Position numbers and translations under genes: made by a program. Shown here piece by piece: positions 24,742 through 34,055 of a DNA stretch of 64,000 nucleotides (within the stretch, counting starts at the first letter, position 1; every line of letters begins with the position of its first letter). Source of the stretch: Pseudomonas morbosilactucae (GTDB lineage Bacteria; Pseudomonadota; Gammaproteobacteria; Pseudomonadales; Pseudomonadaceae); NCBI RefSeq assembly GCF_023241715.1, contig NZ_JALQCW010000022.1, forward strand, positions 40,358-104,357, given 5' to 3'. The notes below the pieces were generated by a model. The model was not told the DNA's origin. It was given only the letters and a program-made list of their open reading frames with translations, and searched no databases.

Positions 24742-25968
24742 TCAGTTCATCGGCGTTAGCCGGCTCAGTTGTTCGCTGCTGGGAAAGCCCAGGGTGCGGT
24801 AGCGCGGGGGGTAGTGCTCGCGGTCCGGGGCCAGCAGTTCACCCAGGTGGGTTTCGACGTCGTGCCAGGCGACCACCTGGGTGTCGGTGGCGCCCTGGTG
24901 GTTGGGACGCACCAGGATGATTCGGTCGGCCTTCGGCAGCGAGGTGTCGACGCCTTCGGTCCAGGTCGCCATCGAGAAGGTCTTGTTGGGATCGCTGGTG
25001 TGCTGATAAAGCAGGTAAGTGGCGACGAACAGGTCGTCGTTGAAGGTTTCATGGATTTTTTCCAGGGTTTCCTTCTGCACGCTGTAGAGGCTGTGCCACA
25101 GCCTGCGCTGCAGGTCGTCCAGGCGTTCCTGGAGCGCGGCCTGGGCCACATTGAAGGGCACGATCCGCCGGTCATCGTAGGTGTAGACCTGGCTCGACAG
25201 GGCGCGGCCGTTGTCCATGGCCTGGAAGCTCAATTCGATCATCTCCTGCAGGCCGTCGAGGTCCTTGTCGCCGGTCACCAGCAGCACGTCATGGGTGGGC
25301 ATCATGAACACCGGCCGGCCTTTGATCGGCGCCCGTTGCAGCACGTCGGGGAGCAAGGCGCGGCTGGCGTCGTAGCCGTCCTTCCAGGCGCCCAGGTAGA
25401 GCCCGGGGATGATTTCCTCGAAGGCGTCGGGGGTGCTGTCGCGCAGGTTGTCCAGGGCCATGGCCAGGCCCTGTTCCAGGGTGATGCCCCAGTCGTTCTG
25501 GGGGCCCTGGGTCAGGGTCGAGGTGGCGTCGGGGTAGTCCACTGCCAGCAGCAATACGCAATCCTTGCCCAAGGGCTGATGAGCCAAGGTGAGGGGCGAG
25601 TCCCAGCCCTTGCTGCGCACCTGGAACAGCCGAACTTCTTCGAGCATGCCGAGGCTGCGAATCACTGGCCGCAGCAGCGGGCGGACCTCTTCGAAGGGCT
25701 GGGGGGCCTTGTCCTGGGTGCCCAGCAGGATGTTCACGTAGTGGGTCAGCACCTGGGGGCGCTGAGCGGGGGCGGCTTGCTGGTACTCGTGGTAGGCATT
25801 GTGCAGATTGAAGTAGCACTGATCGCCGTAACCCACGCGAAATTCGTCCGCCTGGTAGTCGAGGTCACTGCGGTAGCCGCCTTCGCGAGCGGCCTGGATG
25901 ATCTTCTGGGCAAAGGCATCGGGTGTCGGCGGGCGGTTGAACAGTCTGTCGAATAATGCCTTGAGCAT
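24742..25968 (-). CDS. DUF1444-like protein of unknown function (about 408 aa)
   Basis: A soluble protein. The N-terminal part (PDAFAQKIIQAAREGG, YFNLHNAYHEYQQA) and the later GRPVFMMPTHDVLLVTGDKDLDGLQEMIEL resemble DUF1444 (YtpQ) proteins, although it is longer than the Bacillus member. I start at MLKALFDRLFNRPPTP because AGGA lies nine bases before it and the upstream frame has no conserved look. It is divergent from the flavin monooxygenase gene. I cannot assign a function. Confidence 0.6.
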   Translation of the reverse strand: MLKALFDRLFNRPPTPDAFAQKIIQAAREGGYRSDLDYQADEFRVGYGDQCYFNLHNAYHEYQQAAPAQRPQVLTHYVNILLGTQDKAPQPFEEVRPLLRPVIRSLGMLEEVRLFQVRSKGWDSPLTLAHQPLGKDCVLLLAVDYPDATSTLTQGPQNDWGITLEQGLAMALDNLRDSTPDAFEEIIPGLYLGAWKDGYDASRALLPDVLQRAPIKGRPVFMMPTHDVLLVTGDKDLDGLQEMIELSFQAMDNGRALSSQVYTYDDRRIVPFNVAQAALQERLDDLQRRLWHSLYSVQKETLEKIHETFNDDLFVATYLLYQHTSDPNKTFSMATWTEGVDTSLPKADRIILVRPNHQGATDTQVVAWHDVETHLGELLAPDREHYPPRYRTLGFPSSEQLSRLTPMN

Positions 25969-26204
25969 GTACCGGGTCCTCCATGGGGGCGAGTGGCGCA
26001 TGATGCGGGTCCTGGCAGGTGGGGTAAAGCTGCACGCGCCCTGGAGGCTTGGGAACCCGGCATCGGGCACGGCCAGCTTTTTCCTCGCCAGCGACGACAA
26101 AAATCATAATTTCGCTATTGCCCGGCTCCGAACAGAATGCGCCCAACCCCCACCTTTCGAGGCACTCCCGGGGCAGCCATGATCCGCATCTGTAGGGGCA
26201 AGCC

Positions 26205-27545
26205 ATGATCGACCAGAACCAAGCCGGCACCAGCGCCGCACCGTCATTTATCGACACGCTCATCGTGGGCGCCGGGCAGGCCGGCGTGGCCATGAGCGAG
26301 CACCTGAGCAAGCTCGGCGTGCCGCACCTGGTGCTGGAGCGCGAGCGCATCGCCGAACGCTGGCGCACCGGGCGTTGGGACTCCCTGGTGGCCAACGGGC
26401 CGGCCTGGCACGACCGCTTTCCGGGGTTGGAATTCGACGGCCTGGACCCCGATGCCTTCGCCTCCAAGGACCAGGTGGCGGATTACTTCGAAGCCTACGC
26501 CAAGGCGTTCAACGCGCCGATTCGCACGGGCGTGGAGGTGCACCGGGTGCAACGCAATGCCGACCGCCCGGGCTTTACCGTGACCACTTCCGAGGGGGTG
26601 ATCGAGGCCCAGCACGTGGTGGTTGCCACCGGCCCGTTCCAGCGCCCGGTCATCCCACCGATTGCCGCACAGGCCGGGGCCATCAGCCAGATCCACTCGG
26701 CCGACTACCGCAACCCGCAGCAGTTGCCCGAGGGCGCGGTGCTGGTGGTCGGGGCCGGTTCGTCGGGGGTACAGATCGCCGACGAACTGCAACGTTCCGG
26801 GCGGCAGGTGTACCTCTCGGTGGGCGCCCACGATCGCCCGCCGCGCTCCTATCGCAACCGTGATTTCTGCTGGTGGCTGGGGGTGCTCGGCCAATGGGAC
26901 GCCGAAGGCGTGGAACCGGGCAAGGAACACGTGACCATCGCCGTCAGCGGTGCCCGGGGCGGCGAGACCATCGACTTCCGCCGCCTGGCCCAGCAGGGCA
27001 TGACCCTGGTGGGGCTGACCCAATCCTTCAGCAACGGGGTGGTGAACTTCGAGGCCAACCTGGCCGAGAACCTGGCGCGGGGCGACGAGAACTACCTGGC
27101 GCTGCTGGATGCCGCCGATGCCTACATCGCCCGCAATGGCCTTGACCTGCCCCTGGAGCCTGAAGCCCGCGACATGCTGCCGGACCCAGCCTGCGTGAGC
27201 CAACCCATTCTCCAGCTGGACCTGGCCAAGGCCGGCGTGACCTCGATCATCTGGGCCACCGGCTACGGTGTGGACTACCAGTGGCTGCAGGTCGATGCCT
27301 TCGACGCCAACGGCAAGCCTCGCCACCAGCGCGGCGTGTCCAGCGAGCCCGGGGTCTATTTTGTCGGCCTGCCATGGCTGTCGCGGCGCGGTTCGGCGTT
27401 TATCTGGGGTGTGTGGCATGACGCCCGGCACATCGGCGAACACATCGCCAAGCAACGCAAATACCTGGATTACCGTGACGCCTCGCAACGCCAGGCCGAG
27501 CGTGATTCCTCACCCGTAACCACCCGCCTGATGGGAGCCCGTTGA
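26205..27545 (+). CDS. Flavin-containing monooxygenase-like NAD(P)/FAD protein
   Basis: A 446-residue oxidoreductase with two dinucleotide-binding motifs: TLIVGAGQAGVAMSEHL for FAD near residue 20 and VLVVGAGSSGVQIADEL for NADPH near residue 178. The late IIWATGYGVDY is typical of class B flavin monooxygenases. Such enzymes N-hydroxylate or S-oxidise soft nucleophiles such as amines. It is the first gene of a row in which the RidA gene overlaps its stop by one base (TGATG). With RidA, DUF1028 and an M20 hydrolase it should act on an amine or amide, but the substrate is not known. Confidence 0.88.
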   Translation: MIDQNQAGTSAAPSFIDTLIVGAGQAGVAMSEHLSKLGVPHLVLERERIAERWRTGRWDSLVANGPAWHDRFPGLEFDGLDPDAFASKDQVADYFEAYAKAFNAPIRTGVEVHRVQRNADRPGFTVTTSEGVIEAQHVVVATGPFQRPVIPPIAAQAGAISQIHSADYRNPQQLPEGAVLVVGAGSSGVQIADELQRSGRQVYLSVGAHDRPPRSYRNRDFCWWLGVLGQWDAEGVEPGKEHVTIAVSGARGGETIDFRRLAQQGMTLVGLTQSFSNGVVNFEANLAENLARGDENYLALLDAADAYIARNGLDLPLEPEARDMLPDPACVSQPILQLDLAKAGVTSIIWATGYGVDYQWLQVDAFDANGKPRHQRGVSSEPGVYFVGLPWLSRRGSAFIWGVWHDARHIGEHIAKQRKYLDYRDASQRQAERDSSPVTTRLMGAR

Positions 27546-27955
27546 TGCCTACTCATACCCGCATTCGTATGTTCAACACCAAAGACACCTACCCCAACCA
27601 GAGCCTGGACAACGACCTGTGCCAGGCCGTGCGGGCCGGCAATACGGTCTATGTTCGCGGCCAGGTGGGCACCGACTTCGAAGGGCGCCTAGTGGGCCTG
27701 GGCGACCCGCAGGCCCAGGCCGAGCAGGCGATGAAAAACGTCAAGCAACTGCTGGAAGAGGCCGGCAGCGACCTCAGCCATATCGTCAAGACCACCACCT
27801 ACCTGACCGACCCGCGCTACCGCGAGCCGGTCTACCAGGAAGTCGGCAAATGGCTGAAAGGGGTGTTCCCGATCTCCACTGGCCTGGTGGTGTCTGCCCT
27901 CGGCCAGCCGCAGTGGTTGATGGAAATCGACGTGATCGCGGTTATCCCGGACTGA
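27545..27955 (+). CDS. Rid family protein lacking the RidA catalytic Arg
   Basis: A 136-residue YjgF/RidA-fold protein (AVRAGNTVYVRGQVGTDFEG, LEEAGSDLSHIVKTTTYLTD). Canonical RidA deaminates reactive enamine/imine intermediates and needs an Arg near the C-terminus. In the aligned stretch, FPISTGLVVSALGQPQWLMEI, that Arg is replaced by Ser, while the later Glu is kept. It is therefore probably one of the specialised Rid subgroups rather than a housekeeping RidA. Its ATG overlaps the monooxygenase stop, so it should work on that enzyme's product. Confidence 0.88.
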   Translation: MPTHTRIRMFNTKDTYPNQSLDNDLCQAVRAGNTVYVRGQVGTDFEGRLVGLGDPQAQAEQAMKNVKQLLEEAGSDLSHIVKTTTYLTDPRYREPVYQEVGKWLKGVFPISTGLVVSALGQPQWLMEIDVIAVIPD

Positions 27956-28075
27956 ACCCTGGTGCGCCGGCCGTGCCATACAGGCGGTCGGCGGCGGGCT
28001 TGACTGATTGCACGTCCCCCTTTTGTGCCTGGCCCTTGCCGGCCGGGCACCAGCCCTTGAGTTCAAGGAGGTTTC

Positions 28076-28750
28076 ATGACCTTTTCCATCGTTGGCCGTT
28101 GTGCCGAAACCGGCCAGTTGGGCATTGCCATCAGCTCTTCGAGCATCGCCGTAGGCGCCCGTTGCCCCTGGCTGCGGGCCGGGGTCGGCGCGGTGGCCAC
28201 GCAGAACATCACCCTGCCGGCATTGGGCCCGCAGATCCTTGACCTGCTGGCCGCCGGCCAGGAACCCGGCGTTGCCCTGGACAGGGCCTTGAACAGTAAT
28301 GGCTACAGCCAGTACCGCCAGGTCGCGGTGCTCGACAGCCAGGGGCGCAGCGCGATGTTCAGCGGCACCCAGGCGCTGGGCAACAGCCAGGTGCTGGCGG
28401 GCGAGCAGTGTGTGGCCGCCGGCAATCTATTGGCGAGCACCGAGGTGATCGGGGCCATGGTCGCCGCTTTCGAACACGCCGAAGGCAGCCTGGCCCAGCG
28501 CTTGCTGGCCGCCATGCACGCTGCTGTGGCCGCTGGCGGTGAAGCCGGGCCGGTGCACTCGGCGGCGCTGTCGGTGGTCGAGGAATTGACCTGGCCGATT
28601 GTCGACCTGCGCGTGGACTGGGCCGATGACGACCCGATCGGGCAACTGGACCGGCTCTGGCAGGCTTACCAGCCGCAGATGCAGGACTACCAGACCCGCG
28701 CCCTGAACCCCACGGCGGCCCCCAGTTATGGCGTGCCGGGCAACGAGTAA
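28076..28750 (+). CDS. DUF1028 family protein (Ntn-hydrolase-like)
   Basis: A 224-residue protein opening TFSIVGRCAETGQLGIAISS followed by ARCPWLRAGVGAVATQN, the DUF1028 signature. The fold resembles Ntn hydrolases, but no activity is firmly established. It has a perfect ribosome site (AAGGAGG) and stands between the Rid gene and an M20 hydrolase gene, 120 bases after the first. Context suggests a hydrolytic step on an amide in the same pathway. Confidence 0.85.
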   Translation: MTFSIVGRCAETGQLGIAISSSSIAVGARCPWLRAGVGAVATQNITLPALGPQILDLLAAGQEPGVALDRALNSNGYSQYRQVAVLDSQGRSAMFSGTQALGNSQVLAGEQCVAAGNLLASTEVIGAMVAAFEHAEGSLAQRLLAAMHAAVAAGGEAGPVHSAALSVVEELTWPIVDLRVDWADDDPIGQLDRLWQAYQPQMQDYQTRALNPTAAPSYGVPGNE

Positions 28751-28819
28751 TGCGCTTCCTGGCCGGGTGCGATTCATCGCCCGGCCGCTTTTTATCGCCA
28801 TGCCCCAGGAGCCCCGTCC

Positions 28820-29977
28820 ATGCCCACCAGTCGTGAATTGCTGGCCAAGCTGATTGCCTTTAACACCGTCAGCCGCGAGTCCAACCTGGCGCTGATCGCG
28901 TTTGTCTTCGACTACCTCAAGGCCCAGGGGGTGGACGCCGAGTTGGTCTACAACCCCGAGCGCACCAAGGCCAACCTGTTCGCCAGCATCGGCCCCAGCG
29001 ACCGCGGCGGCCTGGTGCTGTCGGGCCACACCGACGTGGTGCCGGTGGCAGGGCAGGCCTGGACTGTCGAACCGTTCCAACTGACCGAGCGCGACGGCAA
29101 GTTGTACGGGCGGGGCAGTGCCGACATGAAAGGCTTTATCGCCTCGGTGTTGGCGGCCGTGCCGCAGTTTCTTGCGCAACCGCTGCAAGTGCCGGTGCAC
29201 CTGGCGTTCTCCTACGACGAAGAAGTCGGTTGCCTGGGGGTGCGTTCGCTGCTGGCTGAACTCGAACAGCGGCCGCACCGGCCCATCGCCTGCCTGATCG
29301 GCGAGCCCACCGAGCTCAAGCCGGTGCTCGGTCACAAGGGCAAGCTGGCCATGCGTTGCCAGGTCAAGGGCGCGGCCTGTCATTCGGCCTATGCGCCCCA
29401 GGGGGTCAACGCCATCGAGTACGCGGCGCGCTTGATCGGCAAGCTGGGGGACATCGGCGAGCAACTGGCCCAGGGGGCGTCGCATGACCGGCGGTTCGAC
29501 CCGCCATTCTCGACAGTGCAGACCGGGATGATCCAGGGCGGCCGGGCTTTGAACATCGTGCCGGCCGAGTGTCAGTTCGACTTTGAGGTGCGGGCCTTGC
29601 CCGATTTCGATGCGCAGCAGGTGGTGGATCAGTTGGCCGACTACGCCGAACACCAGCTGTTGCCGGCGATGCGCGCCCGCAGCAGTGCCAGCGATATTGC
29701 CTTTGAGCCCTTGTCCGCCTACCCGGGGCTGGCCACCGACCCCCAGGGTTCGTTGGCCGAGTTGCTGGCGCGTATCAGCGGCAGCCGGGAATTCGGCACC
29801 GTGGCTTTTGGCACGGAGGGCGGGCTGTTTCACCAGGCCGGCATTCCGGCCGTGGTCTGTGGCCCGGGCAGCATGGACCAGGGGCACAAGGCCGATGAGT
29901 TCGTCAGCCAGGAGCAGCTCGACGGCTGCGACGCCATGCTCGCGCGCCTGACCGATTGGCTGCGCAGCGGCGCCTGA
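28820..29977 (+). CDS. M20 family amidohydrolase (acetylornithine deacetylase-like)
   Basis: A cytoplasmic zinc hydrolase of 385 residues. Metal and catalytic residues are visible in VLSGHTDVVPV, YGRGSADMKGF, SYDEEVGCLGVR, CLIGEPTELKPV and GPGSMDQGHKADEFV. It follows ArgE closely, but the location beside a monooxygenase, Rid and DUF1028 genes points to a catabolic N-acyl amide rather than arginine synthesis. It is the last gene of the row; the next gene is on the other strand. Confidence 0.88.
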   Translation: MPTSRELLAKLIAFNTVSRESNLALIAFVFDYLKAQGVDAELVYNPERTKANLFASIGPSDRGGLVLSGHTDVVPVAGQAWTVEPFQLTERDGKLYGRGSADMKGFIASVLAAVPQFLAQPLQVPVHLAFSYDEEVGCLGVRSLLAELEQRPHRPIACLIGEPTELKPVLGHKGKLAMRCQVKGAACHSAYAPQGVNAIEYAARLIGKLGDIGEQLAQGASHDRRFDPPFSTVQTGMIQGGRALNIVPAECQFDFEVRALPDFDAQQVVDQLADYAEHQLLPAMRARSSASDIAFEPLSAYPGLATDPQGSLAELLARISGSREFGTVAFGTEGGLFHQAGIPAVVCGPGSMDQGHKADEFVSQEQLDGCDAMLARLTDWLRSGA

Positions 29978-30014
29978 GGGCGTCCTCACTCGCACCGCGC
30001 CCAGCCGTTGTCGC

Positions 30015-30938
30015 TTAGGGGCAGACGCCGGCAGCCCCGGCACTCAGTTGTTCCTTGCAGTAGGCCACGAACAGCTGGGCGGGTTTGGTCGGCTGGGCGC
30101 GTTTCAGCCAGGCCGACACCAGCCCCGAGGTCGATACCTGCTCGGCCAGGTTTACGGCCACCACTTTCTTGCCGTCGTAGGTGCATTCCGAATGGGGCCG
30201 GGTGACCAGCAGGGAGAAGCCGAAGCCCTGGCCGACCATGCCCCGGACCATTTCGATGGAGGGCGAGCTGAAGACAATGTTCGGCGTCAGCCCCAGCTCA
30301 GTGAAGATGCGCACGAAGTAGGTGCGGCTGGGCAGCACGTCGAGCAGGATCATCGGCTCCAGGCACAGGTCGCGCAGGGACACCTCGGCCTGCTCGGTGA
30401 AACGGTGCCCCTCGGGCAGCAGCGCATAGGGCTTTTGCGGCGGCATCAAGGGCTCGGTCTCGATGGTGTTGTCCAGGTCGTGCTCGTAGAGAAAAGCCAG
30501 GTCGAAGGTGCCGGCGGTCAGGCCCTGCACCAGTTCCTGCTGGTCACCGTCGCGGATGCGGATGTCCACCCCGGGGTAGCGCTGGCGAAAACCGGCAATC
30601 AGGCGCGGCAGGTACAGCGGCGCCACCGTCTCGAAACAGCCGATATCAATCTGCCCGGAAACAATGTCGTTGTCGGCCATGGCGTTCTGCTCGAACTCAT
30701 GGGCCATGCGCAGCAGTTCCTGGGCTTTGCGATAGAAGCGCGTGCCGCTGGGGGTGAGCGACACCCCTTGGGCGTGGTGGCGGATAAACAGCTGCACGCC
30801 GAAGCTTTCTTCCAGGCCCTTGATTGCAGTCGAGATCGACGGCTGGGCGATGTACAGCTTGCGCGAAGCCTCGGCCACGCTGCCGGCCTCCACGGTGGTC
30901 ACGAAATACTTGAGTTGGCGCAAGGTGTAAGTAGCCAC
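30015..30938 (-). CDS. LysR family transcriptional regulator
   Basis: A 307-residue regulator with an N-terminal HTH (TLRQLKYFVTTVEAGSVAEASRKLYIAQPSISTAIKGLEE) and a periplasmic-binding-like sensor domain. The start is GTG. It is divergent from the SpuC-like aminotransferase gene across about 310 bases and converges on the M20 gene. It therefore lies between the two halves of the amine cassette and is its likely regulator. Confidence 0.9.
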   Translation of the reverse strand: MATYTLRQLKYFVTTVEAGSVAEASRKLYIAQPSISTAIKGLEESFGVQLFIRHHAQGVSLTPSGTRFYRKAQELLRMAHEFEQNAMADNDIVSGQIDIGCFETVAPLYLPRLIAGFRQRYPGVDIRIRDGDQQELVQGLTAGTFDLAFLYEHDLDNTIETEPLMPPQKPYALLPEGHRFTEQAEVSLRDLCLEPMILLDVLPSRTYFVRIFTELGLTPNIVFSSPSIEMVRGMVGQGFGFSLLVTRPHSECTYDGKKVVAVNLAEQVSTSGLVSAWLKRAQPTKPAQLFVAYCKEQLSAGAAGVCP

Positions 30939-31252
30939 GGGAACCTCTGTCGGGTGATGGCGGCGCAGTTCATGGGCGGCGTTTGGCCGGGGGGCGAGCG
31001 GCGGTGCTGGAGGCTGGGATCAGGCGCCAGGACGGTGCCCGTCGAATCTGCACCATACCTCAGCCGGGCGCGTCGGGCGTGTGCCCTCTGGCGAGCTTTT
31101 TTATCGCTCCCAAGCATATTTTTACTAATTTTCCTCGGCCCGGGGATGTCGCACTATCGAACCTCACTGAACGCACCAGGCGGTCGGCGTGATCGGTTGG
31201 CCCCTACAGCGCCTGCCACACCCCGTCGCCAAGAGCCCAGGAGAAACCCGCA

Positions 31253-32635
31253 ATGACCGCGCCATCGAGCAACCGCCGTGACACCGCCGAGTACCAGGCG
31301 CTGGATGCAGCCCACCACATTCATGCCTTTCTCGACCAGAAAGCGCTGAACGAGGAGGGGCCTCGGGTGATGGTGCGTGGCGAGGGCCTGGCCCTGTGGG
31401 ACAACGACGGCAAGCGCTACCTCGATGGCATGTCCGGGCTGTGGTGCACCCAGCTCGGTTACGGCCGCAAGGACCTGGCCGCTGCGGCCACCCGCCAGCT
31501 GGAGCAACTGCCGTACTACAACCTGTTTTTCCACACCACCCACCCGGCCGTGGTGGAGCTTTCGGAGCTGTTGTTCAGCCTGTTGCCGAGCCACTACAGC
31601 CACGCGATCTACACCAACTCCGGCTCCGAAGCCAACGAGGTGCTGATCCGCACGGTGCGCCGCTACTGGCAGATCCTGGGTCAGCCGCAGAAGAAAATCA
31701 TGATCGGCCGCTGGAACGGTTACCACGGCTCGACCCTGGGGGCCTCGGCCCTGGGCGGCATGGCGTTCATGCATGAGATGGGCGGGATGATCCCGGATGT
31801 GGCGCACATCGACGAGCCCTACTGGTTCGCCCACCCAGGCGACTTGAGCCCGGCCGAATTCGGGCTGCGTGCGGCGCGGCAACTGGAAGACAAGATTCTT
31901 CAACTGGGCGCCGAGAACGTCGCCGCCTTTGTCGCCGAACCCTTCCAGGGTGCCGGCGGGATGATTTTCCCGCCGGACAGTTACTGGCCGGAAATCCAGC
32001 GCATCTGCCGCCAATACGATGTGCTGCTGTGCGCCGATGAGGTGATTGGCGGTTTCGGACGCACCGGCGAATGGTTCGCCCACCAGCACTTCGGCTTCGA
32101 GCCGGACACCCTGTCCATCGCCAAGGGCCTGACCTCGGGCTATATCCCCATGGGCGGGCTGGTGCTCTCCCAACGCATGGCCCAGGTGCTGGTGGAGCAG
32201 GGCGGGGTGTTCGCCCACGGCCTGACCTATTCCGGGCACCCGGTGGCGGCCGCCGTGGCCATCGCCAACCTCAAGGCCCTGCGTGATGAAGGCATCGTCA
32301 CCCGGGTCAAGCAAGACACCGGCCCCTACCTGCAAAGCTGCCTGCGGGAAGTGTTCGGCAATCACCCGTTGATTGGCGAGGTGCAAGGCACCGGCCTGGT
32401 GGCGGCCTTGCAGTTCGCCGAAGACAAGGCCACGCGCAAGCGCTTCGCCAACGAAAACGACATGGCCTGGCGTTGCCGCACCCTGGGCTTTGAAGAGGGC
32501 CTGATCATCCGCTCTACCCTGGGCCGGATGATCATGGCGCCGGCCCTGGTGGCCGGGCGCGCCGAGATCGACGAACTGATCGACAAGACCCGCCAGGCCG
32601 TCGATCGCACGGCTCGGGAGTACGGCCGCCTCTGA
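31253..32635 (+). CDS. Class III aminotransferase (putrescine:pyruvate aminotransferase / SpuC-like)
   Basis: A PLP enzyme of 460 residues. It follows P. aeruginosa SpuC well: MSGLWCTQLGYGRKDL, YYNLFFHTTHPAVVELS, MIGRWNGYHGSTLG, ADEVIGGFGRTGEWF and the PLP-Lys segment IAKGLTSGYIPMGG. SpuC transfers the terminal amino group of putrescine to pyruvate. The start follows AGGAG. A PotD-like binding protein gene and a RidA gene follow on the same strand, supporting a polyamine or diamine substrate. Confidence 0.87.
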   Translation: MTAPSSNRRDTAEYQALDAAHHIHAFLDQKALNEEGPRVMVRGEGLALWDNDGKRYLDGMSGLWCTQLGYGRKDLAAAATRQLEQLPYYNLFFHTTHPAVVELSELLFSLLPSHYSHAIYTNSGSEANEVLIRTVRRYWQILGQPQKKIMIGRWNGYHGSTLGASALGGMAFMHEMGGMIPDVAHIDEPYWFAHPGDLSPAEFGLRAARQLEDKILQLGAENVAAFVAEPFQGAGGMIFPPDSYWPEIQRICRQYDVLLCADEVIGGFGRTGEWFAHQHFGFEPDTLSIAKGLTSGYIPMGGLVLSQRMAQVLVEQGGVFAHGLTYSGHPVAAAVAIANLKALRDEGIVTRVKQDTGPYLQSCLREVFGNHPLIGEVQGTGLVAALQFAEDKATRKRFANENDMAWRCRTLGFEEGLIIRSTLGRMIMAPALVAGRAEIDELIDKTRQAVDRTAREYGRL

Positions 32636-32712
32636 CCTGCCGACCCTGCTGAGCGCCGCGCGCATGACGCGTCGGTTCGGCTTTCCTGGACGAAAGCATT
32701 TGCCCATAACGA

Positions 32713-32734
32713 TGCCGGGCCCAAGAGCCCGGCA
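32713..32734 (+). terminator. GC-rich hairpin after the aminotransferase gene
   Basis: TGCCGGGC and GCCCGGCA form an 8-bp stem with a six-base loop in the 175-base gap before the binding-protein gene. There is no T-tract, so it may be an mRNA-stability stem rather than a terminator. Confidence 0.35.
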
Positions 32735-32810
32735 CGATGGAACTTAATTGGCCTCTGGCCAGCACTGCCCCGCCATAAATCCTTTAAAAAACCAGCTGTG
32801 GGAGCGTTCC

Positions 32811-33851
32811 ATGTCCATATCCTTGCGTACCTGTGTTCCTTTTTCATTGGCCCTGTTGTGCACCGGTGTGTTCGCCGAGCCTCAGTCCCTGACCGTCATC
32901 TCCTTCGGCGGCGCCACCAAACTGGCCCAGGACAAGGCCTATTTCCAACCCTTCAACGCCAGCGGCGCCGGGCGCATCGTGGCCGGCGAATACAACGGCG
33001 AGCTGTCGAAGATCAAGGCCATGGTCGATGTCGGCCACACCAACTGGGACGTGGTCGAAGTCGAGAGCCCGGAGCTGTTGCGCGGTTGCGATGCCGGCCT
33101 GTTCGAGCGCCTGGACGCCAGCCGCTTTGGCGACCCGGCGCAGTATGTGCCGGGCACCTTCACCGAATGCGGGGTGGCCACCTACGTCTGGTCGATGGTC
33201 ATGGCTTTTGACCAGGACAAGCTGGCCAAGGCACCGTCGTCCTGGGCCGACTTCTGGAACCTCAAGGACTTCCCGGGCAAGCGCGGCCTGCGCAAGGGCG
33301 CCAAGTACACCCTGGAAATCGCTCTGCTGGCCGATGGCGTCCCGGCCGATCAGCTGTACAAGGTGCTGGGCACCCCTGAAGGCGTGAGCCGGGCCTTTGC
33401 CAAGCTCGATAAAATCAAGTCGAGCATCCAGTGGTGGGAAGCCGGTGCGCAGCCGGCGCAGTGGCTGATTGCCGGCGATGTGGTGATGAGTGCGGCCTAC
33501 AACGGGCGTATCGCCTCCGCGCAGAAAGAGGGCATGAACTTGGGCATCGTCTGGCCGCAGAGCCTGTACGACCCGGAATACTGGGCCGTGGTCAAAGGCA
33601 CGCCGAACAAGGCCCTGGCCGAGAAATTCATCGCCTTTGCCAGCCAGCCGCAGACCCAGAAAGTCTTCTCCGAAACCATCCCCTACGGGCCGGTCCATCG
33701 CGAAGCCCTGGCGCTGCTGCCGGCCCAGGTGCAACAGCAATTGCCGACCGCCGAAGCCAACCTGGCCAAGGCCCGGGCGGTGGATGCGGAGTTCTGGGTG
33801 GACCATGGCGAGGAGCTGGAAGAACGCTTCAATGCCTGGGCGGCTCGCTGA
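32811..33851 (+). CDS. Periplasmic polyamine-type binding protein (PotD/SpuD-like)
   Basis: A solute-binding protein of about 346 residues. The start after GGGAG gives a signal peptide MSISLRTCVPFSLALLCTGVFA. The mature part reads SLTVISFGGATKLAQDKAYFQPF and later YNGRIASAQKEGMNLGIVWP, as in spermidine/putrescine binding proteins. No ABC ATPase or permease gene adjoins it, so it must share a transporter encoded elsewhere. With the SpuC-like gene upstream and RidA downstream it supports uptake of an amine. Confidence 0.87.
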   Translation: MSISLRTCVPFSLALLCTGVFAEPQSLTVISFGGATKLAQDKAYFQPFNASGAGRIVAGEYNGELSKIKAMVDVGHTNWDVVEVESPELLRGCDAGLFERLDASRFGDPAQYVPGTFTECGVATYVWSMVMAFDQDKLAKAPSSWADFWNLKDFPGKRGLRKGAKYTLEIALLADGVPADQLYKVLGTPEGVSRAFAKLDKIKSSIQWWEAGAQPAQWLIAGDVVMSAAYNGRIASAQKEGMNLGIVWPQSLYDPEYWAVVKGTPNKALAEKFIAFASQPQTQKVFSETIPYGPVHREALALLPAQVQQQLPTAEANLAKARAVDAEFWVDHGEELEERFNAWAAR

Positions 33852-34055
33852 TCGTCGGGCATTGATCCAAAGGGTTCGGTGGCAGTTTTTCCATTCGATT
33901 GACCACCGACCAGGCCCGCGGACGGTAAACTGCCCGCCCACAGGGTGGCCTCATCGATGCCCCTTGTGGTGTTGACTGTCCGCGGCGACCGACGATGTCG
34001 GCGCGGCGGCCTGACCGAGCAGCGCTTTGCCAACCCCTTCAGCAAGAGATTTTTC

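Noticed and set aside
24769..25956. A 395-codon open frame on the plus strand
   Set aside because: Antisense to the DUF1444-like gene, which has a ribosome site and normal protein composition.
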